Source: Phorcus lineatus (taxonomy: Eukaryota > Mollusca > Gastropoda > Trochida > Trochidae). Taken from it: DNA of 64,000 nucleotides. The notes below the pieces were generated by a model. It had not been told where the DNA came from. It ran no database searches and worked only from the letters and a program-made list of their open reading frames with translations. Of this stretch, positions 13,089 to 26,140 are shown in pieces; the first letter of the stretch is position 1; each line of letters starts with the position of its first letter. The stretch is from the NCBI GenBank assembly GCA_921293015.1, contig OV121096.1, positions 23,137,729-23,201,728 of the forward strand. Reading direction: 5' to 3'. The translations under genes and the position numbers were made by a program.

Positions 13089-13465
13089 GAAAGTATCACA
13101 ATCAACTTTTTTTTGAATTTTTTAAACTCACCCTCATTTCTTTTAAAAAATCCTTTATCAAACTTTGTTTTAATCAATTCAGTTCGATTCAGAAACGGGT
13201 ACAAAAGATGAATATAATTCCCTCCTTACAAATTTGCAACCAACTCACTCCTCATTATGTAAAATGAAAGTATCACAATCAACTAATTTTGGAATTTTTA
13301 AAACTAACCCTCATTTCTTTTTAAAAAATCCTTTATCAAAGTTTGTTTTTATTCAATTTAGTTCGATTCAGAAACGGGTACAAAAGATGAATATATCCCC
13401 CCCCCCCCCCCCCCCCCCCCTCCCTCACAAATTTGCAACCAACACATTCGTCATTATGTAATATG
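13089..13465 (+). repeat. 177-bp direct duplication interrupted by poly-C
   Basis: gaaagtatcacaatcaact begins copies at 13089 and 13266. Both continue through ctcatttcttt, aaatcctttatcaaa, ttcgattcagaaacgggtac and caaatttgcaaccaac. The second copy gained a 24-base poly-C at 13397-13420. Confidence 0.9.
13397..13420 (+). repeat. poly-C run
   Basis: 24 consecutive C, inserted in the second copy of the 177-bp duplication. Confidence 0.97.
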
Positions 13466-13799
13466 AACGTACGTAACCAAGAGCCTTTATTAGTGCTAGT
13501 ACCTAGATACGGACCTATTGTCTTGGTTCAGTCCTTCGTCTTATATTTTGTACCTATACAGCGTGAAAGACATTTTTGTATTAAAAAAATATCTATTTAA
13601 ATGCAGCTAAAATGATAACAGGACATAACGTTTAACCAATCAGAATTGTTATCCGCCAAGATGTTACAAAATAGATTGTTGTTTTCTCAGATCGATAACG
13701 TGACTAAAGTTACATCAACTAAAAATAGTTTCTGACACCATATTCTATTCATGGGATGATACTGTGAAATTTCCTCGTTGAGATAATAATGTACTTCTG

Positions 13800-14170
13800 A
13801 CTTGATGTTACAGAAAGCGATGTCATGTATTTATAAATTTCAGGGATTGTTCATAATCTGCTATCAAAGCGATGTCATGTTTTCATAAATTGCAGGGCAT
13901 TGTTCATAATCTGCTATCAAAACGATGTCTCAATAGTTTGATCTCTCACAAGCGATATTTTTTGTGGAATACAGTTTTGGAGGATAGAATCTCACGCAAA
14001 TCTCCTCTTATATAAAAAGAATCAACGCAACTTGATAGAAGTTACAAATATCATGTTAATGACGTCATAGCAGTGTGATGTCATGTATTTGACGACGACA
14101 GGTTATTGTGTGGTAAATATACTGTCAAAACGATATCTCCTGTGGAATCAGTCTTGGAAAACAAAAGATT
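13800..14170 (-). mobile_element. decayed, partly duplicated foldback-element copy on the minus strand
   Basis: Read on the minus strand, 14135-14165 and 13945-13985 match the head (ttccacaggagatatcg). The segments 13815-13870 and 13870-13925 are two tandem copies of the part after the head (ttttgatagcagattatgaa caatgccct). TGACGTCA lies at 14060-14067. The structure is rearranged and the ends are uncertain. Confidence 0.45.
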
Positions 14171-14174
14171 TCTC

Positions 14175-15789
14175 GTTGTTATTTATGGCGTCATTATTTT
14201 GTGTTTTCATCAATTTCTTAATGTCATTGTTTGAGTCACAAAATATTGCAAAATGACATTACATAAAGCAGTACAAAAAGTACACTGATTCTTAACGGCG
14301 TTCTTTGCTTAACCATTCACGAGTTTCATAAAAGAATGTTACATAGCAGAGAGCTTAATATTCTATTTATAACTCAACAATCTCATTAAAAAAGGTTCTT
14401 AAATTTTGTCTCTACATTATCATAATCTGCGAAGCGTTGTGCAGCACAATAATTGGATCTTCAGTTTTTTTAATTGAATAGTCCGCTATTTTTATTGCGT
14501 GTAATGACCGATAGTATCCTAAAACTTTGATTTCCGCTGTCGCGTCAAAACTGCAAACGTTCGTGACGTCATTATGCAGCGTGTTTACGCTGGTTTGAGA
14601 TTGACTTATGACTATTACACGGAAGTATATTACTCATGAGTTATAAATTGTCGATCCAAGCTAAGCGATCATCATATGTCGATATATATAAATACATAAA
14701 ACACGATCTATCTAAGTGTTATGTCGTTGCGAGTTCTATTTCTAAAGTGTAGACTCTATTCTGTGTTAAATGCATCTCAACCGCCAAAACGCTTTTAAAA
14801 CTTGGAAAACATGACGTTAGCATAAAAAACGTAAATGTTTCCTTGAGATTAAAAACACTATATGTAACAAGTTTCTATCATATGATACGCTTATCACATA
14901 AATAACATTTCTTTTTTAGTTTATTATATCATATCTATATTCTTTAATTTTTGTAAACAAGAAATACACTATCACATTGTCTTTTTCTCAAACACGTTAC
15001 AGCTCGAATAAACGTCATAGGCAATAAAGAAGGCTGGTTATAGTCTCAAAAGCAGAATTTGTACATTTAAAAGAACCGTGGCTAGGACAATTTTAATGTA
15101 AGAATTGCACCAAAAACAAACGTCTGAATAAAACAGAAACGAAGTACTTAAGGGCAACGTATCTGCTCAAAATAATTCAAAACACGTTAGAATGATATTG
15201 TGTTTTAATATTTGAAGAAATCTGAATTGAAGAAACTGTCGAGTTTACTTTTTAAACAATCCTGAGATGAAAGAAAATTTTAAAAAGTATCCCCAGAAAT
15301 CTTATATCATAAATCATATATGTTTTGTGGATTCATTACTATCATCATGCATCTCTTTGAATATTGGCATTATTCATACGAATAAAAAAAACTTGACTAT
15401 AAAACATGTCCTCATTTTACTTATTCGGTGACTTTGTCCACCGGTTTGGAAGAACATGCTAGCCAACATTTTAAAAAAAACATTTGTAAATTTTTTAAAA
15501 ATAAGTTTACTTATTAAACTTCAAATTCACTGCATTCTGTTTTTTACCAAATGATTTTATGTACATTGTAAGTCTATACTCGATACGGGTTATCAAGAAC
15601 TGCAGAAATGTTTAAGTGAAAAACCCGTACATGAAACATAAGCTATGTAATTATTTTCGTGTGTGAACATAAGCACATGGAACATTTGACTAGCAACGTT
15701 TGTTCAGCGCGGCTGTTTCATTGTTGTTTTTAACAATTTGCAGAATTTCTGCAAAATAATATCTCCCTTTACGATACGACGCAGATTCG
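14175..15789. other. AT-rich non-coding DNA
   Basis: One TGACGTCA at 14564-14571. No gene or repeat recognised otherwise. Confidence 0.5.
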
Positions 15790-15805
15790 ATAGATATGAT
15801 AGACT

Positions 15806-16120
15806 ATGATGTGTCAGAATATGTTTCTCTTGAATTTGTTTTATGGGAATCATTCAAATATATATCAAATATTGATTGATCTTTCCAGCAATCACAAATG
15901 TAAGTTGGAATATCTAGCTCCAATTCCTCTTGAACAAAGAATATGTAAATTGTGCGATATTAATGATATTGAGAATGCATTCCATTTTCTCAATGTTAGA
16001 AAAATATATGCAGATTCAAGACATGGATTCTTGAAATTTGCTTCATCTGCCGATCGTTCCTTTCTACATATCATTCAGCCCGACCTGACTGTTTATCCTT
16101 TATCAAGCGGTAACATATGA
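15806..16120 (+). pseudogene. LINE (non-LTR) reverse-transcriptase protein, C-terminal remnant
   Basis: A 104-codon open frame contains PLEQRICKLCDINDIENAFHFLNVRKIYADSRHGFL. This matches the conserved tail of many invertebrate LINE ORF2 proteins (an (I/V)P-x-E-x-R-x-C-x-x-C then E-x-x-x-H-F-L-x-x-C-x-x-Y pattern). The usual Cys after HFL is replaced here (NVRKIY), consistent with a dead copy. Everything upstream (RT, endonuclease) is missing, as in normal 5'-truncated LINE insertions. Clade assignment (I/Nimb or related) is uncertain. Confidence 0.72.
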
Positions 16121-16366
16121 TGTGTACAGGAGGTAGTTGCCCCTTACTTAATAAATATCCAAGTACCACCCTTTTGTCAAATATTATATCCAATGTTTTA
16201 TACTTAAATGCATCTACATTTTAATATCAAATATTGTATTAAGTGTATCATAGGCCTACCATTGCCGAGGGCTTAATATCTTACTTACGGTGATTTTATG
16301 CCTGTCACATGTTTTATTATACTATATATGCACTACTTGTAATAGAGAGTGACATTTGAATAAAGT

Positions 16367-16452
16367 ACTTTTCTTTTTCTTCTTTTTCTTTTTCTTCTTC
16401 TTCTTTTTCTTCTTCTTCTTCTTCTTCTTCTTCTTCTTCTTCTTCTTCTTCC
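16367..16452 (+). repeat. (CTT)n microsatellite
   Basis: About 85 bases of TTC/CTT units, interrupted by T-runs at the start, pure from about 16400. It is the tail of the LINE fragment. Confidence 0.95.
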
Positions 16453-18255
16453 CCAACAGTTCAGTCGATCGGCTACCTTATTCCCCCTGGTTTCTCCGTT
16501 GCCATAGTGATACTTGTAAATGTTGTTCCCCGGTTTCCTGAGTGCATCCCAGCATGAACAGTTGCCTCCCTTCCCGGGTCATTCGGTGCATATGTAGCCG
16601 TTCAACAAAACAAAGTCATTACTTTTCTACTAACATCTATTAATGACATCATTCCCTTATTCAAAAGTGCCTTTTTTTGAACATTTGAAATTATGAAAAA
16701 GTCTGATACTGTGTCAAGGGCCATTTTAAAAAAAATATGTTTCATTGAACAAAAGTGTAAGAATAATAAACAATAATAAAGAAACATTTAAATAATAAAC
16801 ATTTTAAGCTTTGGTTCAGATATGCAAGTGCCATGACTCATGTTGTTCTTGACAAATAGATGATAAAAACAACATTATATCAGAAAAATGAGGACAAACG
16901 TTTCTGAAAAAAATGGAATGTAATAAATGAACAAAATATATAAATATTCGACATATTCATTGACAAACTTGTTTCCTTGTTCAAGTGCATGAAGAATATG
17001 ACTCATGTAATGTCAGAATTATGATTTTTAAAATTGAGATTATGAATTTGAGATAGGATTTAATGTTGAAAATGATTATATCTACAATAGAAAAATGCCG
17101 TCAGAGACAAAATTGTAAAAAAGTTAGCACATCTATTTGGGATCTTTTTATACAGATGCTGATAAAAAATCAATCAATTAAAGATACCAACAGTAAACAA
17201 TCGCTGAAATAATATTAACTTTTATCTACATAAAAAATACACGCCTAGGCCATTAAACCTTGTGGTGCAATCAAAAGTTTCCATTTTCATAAATCAATTA
17301 TATAATTATGTAAAAAAAATGAAAACAATTCATAGTGGAATTTTATGCTCCATAAGCAACGTTGAGACATAGACTTTTATGATATTGCTATGTGTTGTCA
17401 ATCTTTATCACCTCGATTCCTTGACCTCAAATAAAAGACGTCTTGTAAGGAAGAATAAAATTATATCAATTCCTGGGACATTTAAAGTTAAGTTTCTTCA
17501 CGAACCTTGGGCAAATGAACAAGGTATGGTGTGATCTTAATTGGAGTGACGGAAGCTTTAACTGCCGTAATTATTTATTACATATGTAAGCCTAGGCAGC
17601 TGACTGACAACTGCGTATTTGAATAACACTGCCATTTCGTTGAGTTATGAACAGTTGTGCTGGTTAATCAAAATATAAAGTTTATTCACCTTTATCTTAG
17701 TGCAAAATTAAAGGATAGGTAACAACAACGTAATAAATACCGAGCTGCATTCAGAAAACAAGATTCATTGACCTTTATGTGATATACATATATATGTTGA
17801 TGTAAATGGAACTCCGCGTTTTGATATACGATAAAGGATTTCATAGTCGACTATCGGCGTCAGGGATCACTTCTGTGACCAAATAGTATTTGATAACTGA
17901 TCGCTTATCGAAAACCGGACAATATACCGCTATTGGCCAGCATAAAGTACTCAAAAGAAAGTAAGAAATTTAAATTAAACCGACAGAAATACAAGTTGTA
18001 TGTGAGAGTTTTTTGATAGGCATTATAACAAGTATTCATACTAAATGTTAACAGGACACATAATATCGGCTTCTGCACATATAATATAAGGTTATTCGGT
18101 TTAAATTGAAAACGTTCAAATGGGATATATCTCGCGTTTAAAGATGAATATGTGAGATGTGTTCTCCCGATTATGGTATTTTGACATGAATTAAATGAAA
18201 TAAATGATGACAATATTAAGTAGTGTCCCTTTGATGAAAAAGGGCATGACTTTAT

Positions 18256-18265
18256 TGCCACGTTT
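18256..18265 (+). repeat. target-site duplication, left copy
   Basis: TGCCACGTTT directly before the 74-bp inverted-repeat element; the identical right copy is at 18340-18349. Confidence 0.75.
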
Positions 18266-18339
18266 CAATCTAGTTAAAACTAACTGTAATATAATACGTC
18301 CCTATCGACGGATCAATACATCTAGTTTTAACTAGATTG
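18266..18339 (+). mobile_element. 74-bp miniature inverted-repeat element with 10-bp target duplication
   Basis: The ends are perfect 17-bp inverted repeats: CAATCTAGTTAAAACTA at 18266-18282 and its complement at 18323-18339. Both sides are flanked by the identical direct repeat TGCCACGTTT (18256-18265 and 18340-18349), abutting exactly. The 40-base centre includes a small CGTC/GACG hairpin. TIRs plus a 9-10 bp target duplication are what Mutator-like (MULE) transposases leave, though a 10-bp duplication alone does not prove the family. The perfect duplication suggests a recent insertion. Confidence 0.75.
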
Positions 18340-18349
18340 TGCCACGTTT
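18340..18349 (+). repeat. target-site duplication, right copy
   Basis: TGCCACGTTT directly after the 74-bp element, identical to 18256-18265. Confidence 0.75.
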
Positions 18350-21300
18350 GCACCCGTCACAGCCGATAAAGTCACTATCGTTAGCATACCAAATTGAAAA
18401 TTTCACCTTACGTCATTTCTGAAATGACACAGATTTCGAGAATGACTCAGATATCTCAAAGCCCTTACACATAAAAGCCAATCTCAAAACCTTTAAAAAA
18501 TAGCGCCTTGGGGAAAGTTACTTAAAGTTTAATTTTTTTTAAAATCAGTTGAAACGTCAAAAGTGTCAAAACGGTATGGAACATACTATGGTAACACCAA
18601 TGTTTTAATTCTGGAATCTGAAGTGCTGTTTAAGTTTTCATGTCCATTTGAATTCTGCATTTGCACTGACAAAAAATGTGAAATAAATTCAGGAATCACC
18701 AATACGTTTGAAAGAACATGAATTAACTTCTAAATAGAAGACTGTCTTTCTTTTGAAAATATGAATTTAGCAAAGCGAATTTACTATGCGCAGTTTTCAA
18801 CATTTATATAAACATAATTTCCAAGAAACTAAAAGTGTTTTGTTTACATCAGTTTTTTACTATTGGATGGCTTGAAAATTTGACATATAGCTTGGACATG
18901 TCTGGTATGTCACTTAAATGTCCCAAGGGTTTGTGTCTTTCAAGAATTGTATGGTATTCATCAAAATTAAACTCACCACTCATTAATGATACGTGAAGCG
19001 ATAAGATTCGATTCGATTCGGCTTGCACAAAGTTTTAAAAATAAAATTTTATTTATGACAGTCCCTTTAAGCCTGAAATCAAATCTTGGTTGTTTGAAGT
19101 TTATGTTCTTTGATTGATGTACTTTTCCTGTATAAACCTCTTTTATTTATATCGGGGTGTATACTACTGAGTCCTTTCTTGCTGTACCATGGCCAAGACA
19201 ATATTCCGTAATTTTGAAACGGGATTTCGCCTATTAATAATAGAGTGGGGGATGTGGTCACAATAGGGGATAAAAAAATTTTGTCAATTCATCCATAATT
19301 GTTCAAAGGATTGGTGTTTGAACTCCAAGAACCTGCTATACAACATTCAATGAAAAATACCAATTTATCAGACAAGTATAAAAACAAAAATTTATTATAT
19401 TGAAGGAAATTATTCCATTCATTACTTGCCAATAAACAAGCGAAAAGTCCAATTGTATGATAAAAAACTGATCACCATCACCATCACAATTGTGACAACC
19501 ATGCTAACATAACTGTAATCTTGCATGAAAATCAGATGTAGAACACTTGTTAAGTATTACGTATTACGTAAAATTATCCTCCTCGGGCAGGTAATAAATG
19601 ATGATGTTATAACGTCATAAAATCAATTTACGCTTACCATTTGGCCAATAGGCATAGAAAAACATGGTCACCTGCTATTGACAGGATGTAATGAACGATT
19701 AATGACAATAGCCTGATAATCCTGTTTCGTGGTTTTAATACGTTATTTTTATATTTATTTCTATTTTTTAATGTTGATTAGCTAATTCAACGATCTGAGT
19801 GCTGAAAACACGAGTCTTAAAAACTCTAAACAAGTTGTTGAAACTGGAAGACTCAAAATCTTCCTAAATCCTCAATTACATTTTACTTAACAACATAAAC
19901 ACTTTTATTATAAAAATAAGAATGTGGCAACTTGAGAGAGGAATATTTTAAGAAACCTCACAAAAAATTAGTGTAGTTTTAAGGTCTACATGTACATAAA
20001 CAACAAATTTCCCCATGTCATCATAACATTTCTTACTACATCAACTCCTGTACCCTTGAAAATGGTGGATCGTTTAATCATAAATACATTTATTTAAAGA
20101 AATTGAAGGACGTACATTTAATGTCAGATTGTTCAATAGAAATAGACATCCTGTTTCCAAATTAAATGAGGCATGACCAGTCATGTCATATTTACATCAA
20201 CAAAAGGGTCGACTTCAGATCCGGTTATAAGTATGTAAGATCGGGAACCCTCTCTGTGAAAAATGATATTGGGCGGAGTCGCCTGTGAATGCTTATAGCT
20301 TCATAAATATTACACATCCGTAAAACCTTATTTGTATCAATGGAATTATACAATTACAACATATTTGAAATAAAATAGCTTTATAAAGTTCCCTTTCATT
20401 TTTTCAACGGTAGGCATAGAACTCTGGTGTATATAATTATTTTGTATGAACCAATTTTCAAAAAGTTGTTTTTTTATCATGGTGCGGAGGGCGTGTTGGC
20501 GTACAGAAAAGATTTAATGGCTTAATAAAAGTTAGAAAAAGATCCGTAAGTGCTATTTATACGACTATTTCTATTTAGAATTATGTTGCTTTCGTGACTG
20601 TCCAAAAATATGGATGAAGTCGCTTGTAAAATTGATAGAGAATACAGAGAAAGTTTTATTGCTTAATAAACTGAAAAATTTCGGAGCATGAAAAGCTATT
20701 TATGTAAAAAAATGTATTAGTTATTTTATTGACAGCTCACCGATTGTAATAAACAGGCAAATGTTGGGGCCTTTCTGTAGTTTCCACTGCTTTCCGAGTC
20801 GTAATCGTAATGTTTCGATGGTTGGTTTGCATATGCTAACTCCCTGTGAGATTATAGGGACTGTGTCATAGTTTGCAATGTTTATTTGCTTTAATATACT
20901 GTATTTATATTTTCATAAGTTGGGGAATAAAATGGCTCGTATAAAATGAAAACTGCTGGAGGCAATTTTAATGTGAACACCTTTTAATCGTTCATGTTTG
21001 GGAACCTGAATCGAGTGGCTTAACCAAATGGTAGATAAATTGAATATTGATTAAATAGGATTTTCTTGCAATTGGTAACATTGAATTTCCCTTTTTCACG
21101 AAATCCCTTCATTGTCCAGAGAAAACGTGCTTTTATTTGTCTTTTATTGGTATTAGGAATTGCAACAATTCAATACAGATCGCCCTGATCTTGTTTGATC
21201 TGCTTTCCTAATAGAAACTTCACTTGTTATTGTAATTGATTTATAACTCAACATGAAAAATTATCTAACAAATCATAGGCTTTTAGAACATGAACAACTT

Positions 21301-21423
21301 CTTTCAAAATGTCCCTTTAAGAATGACTTACTGGCAACATACACCGTGTCATATTGACAGTAAGTGACAAATAGTATAGTTTACTTGATATGACCTTGTC
21401 TGGATTTTATATGACCTTACATC

Positions 21424-21990
21424 ATTGAAAAAGATCAAGATTATCGTGTCTAGCTTTAAGTAATGTTTGAAAACCATATTAATAACGAATCTCAAAACCA
21501 AAGATGGTCACGAAAGAATTAAAGCTGATTTCTGTTCCTTTAAACTCTAATAATCTGTAGACCATTGAGAAGAATCAAACCATTTCAATTTTTTTTTTCC
21601 AAATTGATCATTGTGATCAAGGGACGTAAGAAAACCATATACGTCATGAAGTTCAATATCAAAGATGATCTCTAAAAAATTAAAACTGATTTCTGTCCCT
21701 TTTTAGCTAAAAAAAACTGTTTACCACTGAGAAAGAACGAGCTGTTTGATTATTTTTCTCCCAATTGCTTATTGTGTCTAATTCTAGGTAAGTATGAAGA
21801 CCATATAATTCATGGATATCAAAATTGTAGAAGGTCACTAAAAATAAAAATAATTTATGTCCTTTTAAAATCTAATAATCGGTATACCATTGCGAAAGAT
21901 CAAACCATTTCATTGTTTACCATGGACCTCAAAAATTGAAGATGGTCGCCAAATAGAATAAAACTGATGTTCCTTTAATTTCTAATTTTG
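21424..21990 (+). repeat. old diverged tandem repeat, about 160-bp period
   Basis: The series cattgaaaaagatcaa (21424), cattgagaagaatcaaa (21563), cactgagaaagaacgag (21726) and cattgcgaaagatcaaa (21888), with the parallel series aaagatggtcac / aaagatgatctc / gaaggtcac / gaagatggtcgcc, shows about 3.5 decayed units. Confidence 0.7.
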
Positions 21991-24522
21991 AGAAAGCTAA
22001 AAGGTTGAAACGTAAACAGGAGTTTTACAATACAGTCATCATTAATGATTAAATTTTGAAAATGATAATTCTATTAAAGGAATGTTTATTTACAATAGAA
22101 CCAATCTAGGAGGCAGCATTCATACCAGAATTCTTGGAGAGCCGCACTTTTATGTCCAATTTGATATCATATCCAGTAAGTCCCGAAGAGGACAAAATAT
22201 CATTTTAAAGTTTGCATTTAAAACTCTTGGTTTGTTTGGTTACTGATTCTAAACGTAGCTGCCCTGGTGGGCCACTTCACTTACAGGGGTTGAAACAATC
22301 ATAATCAAACTGGTTATTTGCAGAGAAGAGTGAGGGGACAAGTTTTGATATACTGAAGATCAAAAGAAAGTTCTCACTTGTCAGAATAAAGTTACGAAAA
22401 TTATTAAAATTTATGGACATAGACATCAAATTTGCACACACAGAAAGGAAAACGTAGATTTTGTGTTTTTAATTTGAGATGAACTATATTCACACATTTC
22501 GTAAATAGAAAATTGAGAATCACCTGTCCTTGCTAGTTGTGAAAATGCAACAGAGGTAAAATTACCGATGTTGATCATGACCTTAATAGAGGTAACAAAA
22601 TAGAAGACTGAAAAACGTCCATAAGAAAAGTCGTCACTATTAAATGAAAATGGGAATACTTTGGGCAATGGATATGCCTACCCTCGTCTGTAACCTCGAG
22701 GGAGTTCCAACATATTGGTTGATAGGATATTGGTACAATCCTACAGCAGAAGAAAAAAGTCGTTCTTCGCTGCATGAAGGCTTATATCTGCTTGCTTTAC
22801 ATGTAGACCAACGTTAACAATTTCTCTCTGTTATTCTTTGTGTCTCTTTAAACTTTAAAGCTTTCATGAACCAGAAGACGTAGTCCTGCTTCTTGACGGT
22901 TTATATAAAGGAGCCTTTGATACAGTCTAGGTCCACATTCAGCAAGTCTAGATTGACTGAATACACATGAATATATGAAATTAGGAGCCCAAAGAAACAA
23001 TATTATGGATGAAGGATGAACAGTAAATTATTAAATATTTTCATAGACTAAATTTTAGTCTACAGAAGACGCTGCTCAGTAGAAATAAGATATATTGGAC
23101 ATTTTTAGAATAAAATATTGCAAAAACAACGCATTCTAAGGGATTGACATCGATTAATCCACTTAAAGATGCGTTTTGATAACGCGATATATAGTACAAG
23201 TACACCTGACAACAAATTACCATGCGTCGATGCATGTTTTAAATTTGGACCGATGCAGCCCTTAGGTGACGTCATTAAATACGCATCACTTTCGATTTGA
23301 CAGCGCTTTTTGGGATGTTTTGACGTAGGAGTTGACATATTTAAGAACTAATGTACCACATGTTCTGTGTTAAAGGAATACAGGCAATATAAGAGGTTCT
23401 TTAGTTTTATCTTTATCATTCTTATATAATCATTATGATATGGAGAAAGGTTTTTAAAAAACAGCGACAGCGAAAGATTAAGTTTTAGTTTTGAAGGTCT
23501 CTTTTTATCTTTCAACACACTTTTATTCAACCACGAACATCCGAATTACATGTACGAAGACTCACCTTTTACTTGTAAATTGTGTTTTGGTGGTTATTTT
23601 CCGGACGTAACAATTGTCAACATTCACAAATATGGTTAAAATAAATTATTGCACTTAACATGTACTTCATAGCAGATAGTCGATTTGTGATCAATTGCTA
23701 GCGTTCACATTTCTTACATAAAACATTTCATACAGTTTCATACAGATAAATTGAAAATGGGTCATGTTTGACATCAATAACTATATAGTGTATTGATTTG
23801 TTAGGTCCTTAAAATCGATTACGGAAGATAATCCGCTTCCTATCTGATGACGCAATGCAAACAGCTTCAAATTGCTATTGGCTAGTTTTTCAAGAGTCGC
23901 ATCGATATATCGATTTCCAAACGATAACCGTTTGCCTAGCAGGATAAATTAAGAGCTACTTGATGGAATAAGGTGTTTGCACTCTGTGGTCCTGGATCTT
24001 TCTCTCTTTAATTCGGGTAGCTCTCCAATTTCTACCACATTTCCCCTAATTGCTAATAGTTGAACAATTTACTCCATGTCTGTAGCTTGTCATTGACTCA
24101 AAGAGCCATGTCTATTGCATCATGTTGTTTTGAGAGGAAAGACATGGAAAAAGGTGTTGTACACTTACTAATTTTAGAATATTATAAATATAAAATAGAT
24201 GTTTGAAAATAACATGCACGTATCTACAAATGATGCATTATAAGTCTAATCACTGATTCCTTGTAATGCCGTAGCAAGGCCTTTCATAATCGTAACGCTG
24301 ATGAATGGCTTCACTTCTCATTCTTGTTTTATTTTACCGAATGTACGCTCTTATTTTTCTAGTTGTCCAATCCATTGAAATGTTACCCTCAGAAACATAT
24401 TTCAACTGGGTTTTATGAACTAATAACATACATGTGTAAACTGGAATGTCCCCTTCCACGAAAATTCCTCGATAGGGATTTGCTTTTAAGAGGTGTATCG
24501 TCACTATTCCGGTATACAACAC

Positions 24523-26140
24523 ATCATCCCTGCGATCTATGTTCCCGTTCATGACATCCCTGCGATTTCTGTTCACGTTCATGACATCCCTGCGATCTAT
24601 GTTCCCGTTCATGACTTATCATCCCTGCGATCTATGTTCACGTTAATGACTTATCATCCCTGCGATCTATGTTCCCGTTCATGACATCCCTGCGATCTCT
24701 GTTCACGTTAATGACATCCCTGTGATCTATGTTTCCGTTCATGACTTATCATTCCTGCGATCTCTGTTCCCGTTCATGACTTATCATCCCTGCGATCTCT
24801 GTTCACGTTCATGACATCCCTGCGATCTCTGTTCACGTTAATGACATCCCTGTGATCTATGTTTCCGTTCATGACTTATCGTCCCTGCGATCTCTGTTCA
24901 CGTTTATGACATCCCTGCGATCTATGTTCCCGTTCATGACTTATCATTCCTGCGATCTCTGTTCACGTTCATGACATCCCTGCGATCTATGTTCCCGTTC
25001 ATGACTTATCATTCCTGCGATCTATGTTCCCGTTCATGACATCCCTGCGCTCTCTGTTCACGTTAATGACATCCCTGTGATCTATGTTTCCGTTCATGAC
25101 TTATCGTCCCTGCGATCTCTGTTCACGTTCATGACATCCCTGCGATCTATGTTCCCGTTCATGACTTATCATTCCTGCGATTTCTGTTCACGTTCATGAC
25201 ATCCCTGCGATCTATGTTTCCGTTCATGACTTATCATTCCTGCGATCTCTGTTCACGTTCATGACATCCCTGCGATCTATGTTCCCGTTCATGACTTATC
25301 ATTCCTGCGATCTCTGTTCACGTTCATGACATCCCTGCGATCTATGTTCCCGTTCATGACTTATCGTCCCTGCGATCTCTGTTCACGTTCATGACATCCC
25401 TGCGATCTGTTTCCGTCCATGACTTATCATCCCTGCGATCTATGTTCCCGGTCATGACATATCATCCCTGCGATCTATGTCCACGTTCATGACATATCCT
25501 CCCTGCGATCTATGTTCCCGTTCATGACGTATCATTCCTGCGATCTATGTTCCCGTTCATGACATCCCTGCGATCTCTGTTCACGTTCATGACTTATCAT
25601 TCCTGCGATCTCTGTTCACGTTCATGACATCCCTGCGATCTATGTTCCCGTTCATGACTTATCATTCCTGCGATCTCTGTTCACGTTCATGACATCCCTG
25701 CGATCTATGTTCCCGTTCATGACTTATCATTCCTGCGATCTCTGTTCACGTTCATGACATCCTTGCGATCTATGTTTCCGTTCATGACTTATCATTCCTG
25801 CGATCTCTGTTCACGTTCATGACATCCCTGCGATCTATGTTCCCGTTCATGACTTATCATTCCTGCGATCTCTGTTCACGTTCATGACATCCCTGCGATC
25901 TATGTTCCCGTTCATGACTTATCATTCCTGCGATCTCTGTTCACGTTCATGACATCCCTGCGATCTATGTTCCCGTTCATGACTTATCATTCCTGCGATC
26001 TCTGTTCACGTTCATGACATCCCTGCGATCTATGTTTCCGTTCATGACTTATCGTCCCTGCGATCTCTGTTCACGTTCATGACATCCCTGCGATCTATGT
26101 TCCTGTTCATGACTTATCGTCCCTGCGATCTATGTTACCG
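24523..26140 (+). repeat. 30/35-bp minisatellite with 65-bp higher-order structure
   Basis: About 50 units of a 30-base sequence (atccctgcgatct-a/c-tgttc-c/a-cgttcatgac), alternately with and without a 5-base insert ttatc. Two unit types alternate: type A has ctatgttcccg, and type B has ctctgttcacg preceded by ttatcattcc. From about 24900 onward they form a regular 65-base dimer. Frames read through some 30-base units but are broken by the 35-base ones, so this is not coding. Confidence 0.95.

Larger units (their letters stand above)
15790..16452 (+). mobile_element. 5'-truncated LINE 3' end with microsatellite tail
   Basis: It comprises the LINE protein tail, its stop at 16118-16120, about 240 bases of AT-rich 3' UTR ending gtgacatttgaataaag, and then a (CTT)n tract. 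A 3' UTR ending in AATAAA-like sequence and a short tandem repeat is standard for non-LTR elements. The 5' boundary is approximate; no target duplication was recognised. Confidence 0.62.
16453..24522. other. non-coding DNA with one mini-element and one old array
   Basis: Contains the 74-bp inverted-repeat element (18266) and the decayed 160-bp array (21424). A small gattc repeat lies at 19003-19020 and an ATC-type run at 19467-19485. Open frames up to 118 codons (17905-18261, minus) are AT-driven, and the largest runs to within a few bases of the mini-element. No exon recognised. Confidence 0.5.

Noticed and set aside
24493-24684. Open frame HDIPAISVHVHDIPAIYVPV as a repeat protein
   Set aside because: It lies in the 30/35-bp minisatellite, where the 35-bp units break the frame.
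24523-26140. CRISPR array
   Set aside because: Repeats are contiguous without unique spacers, and the window is clearly eukaryotic.
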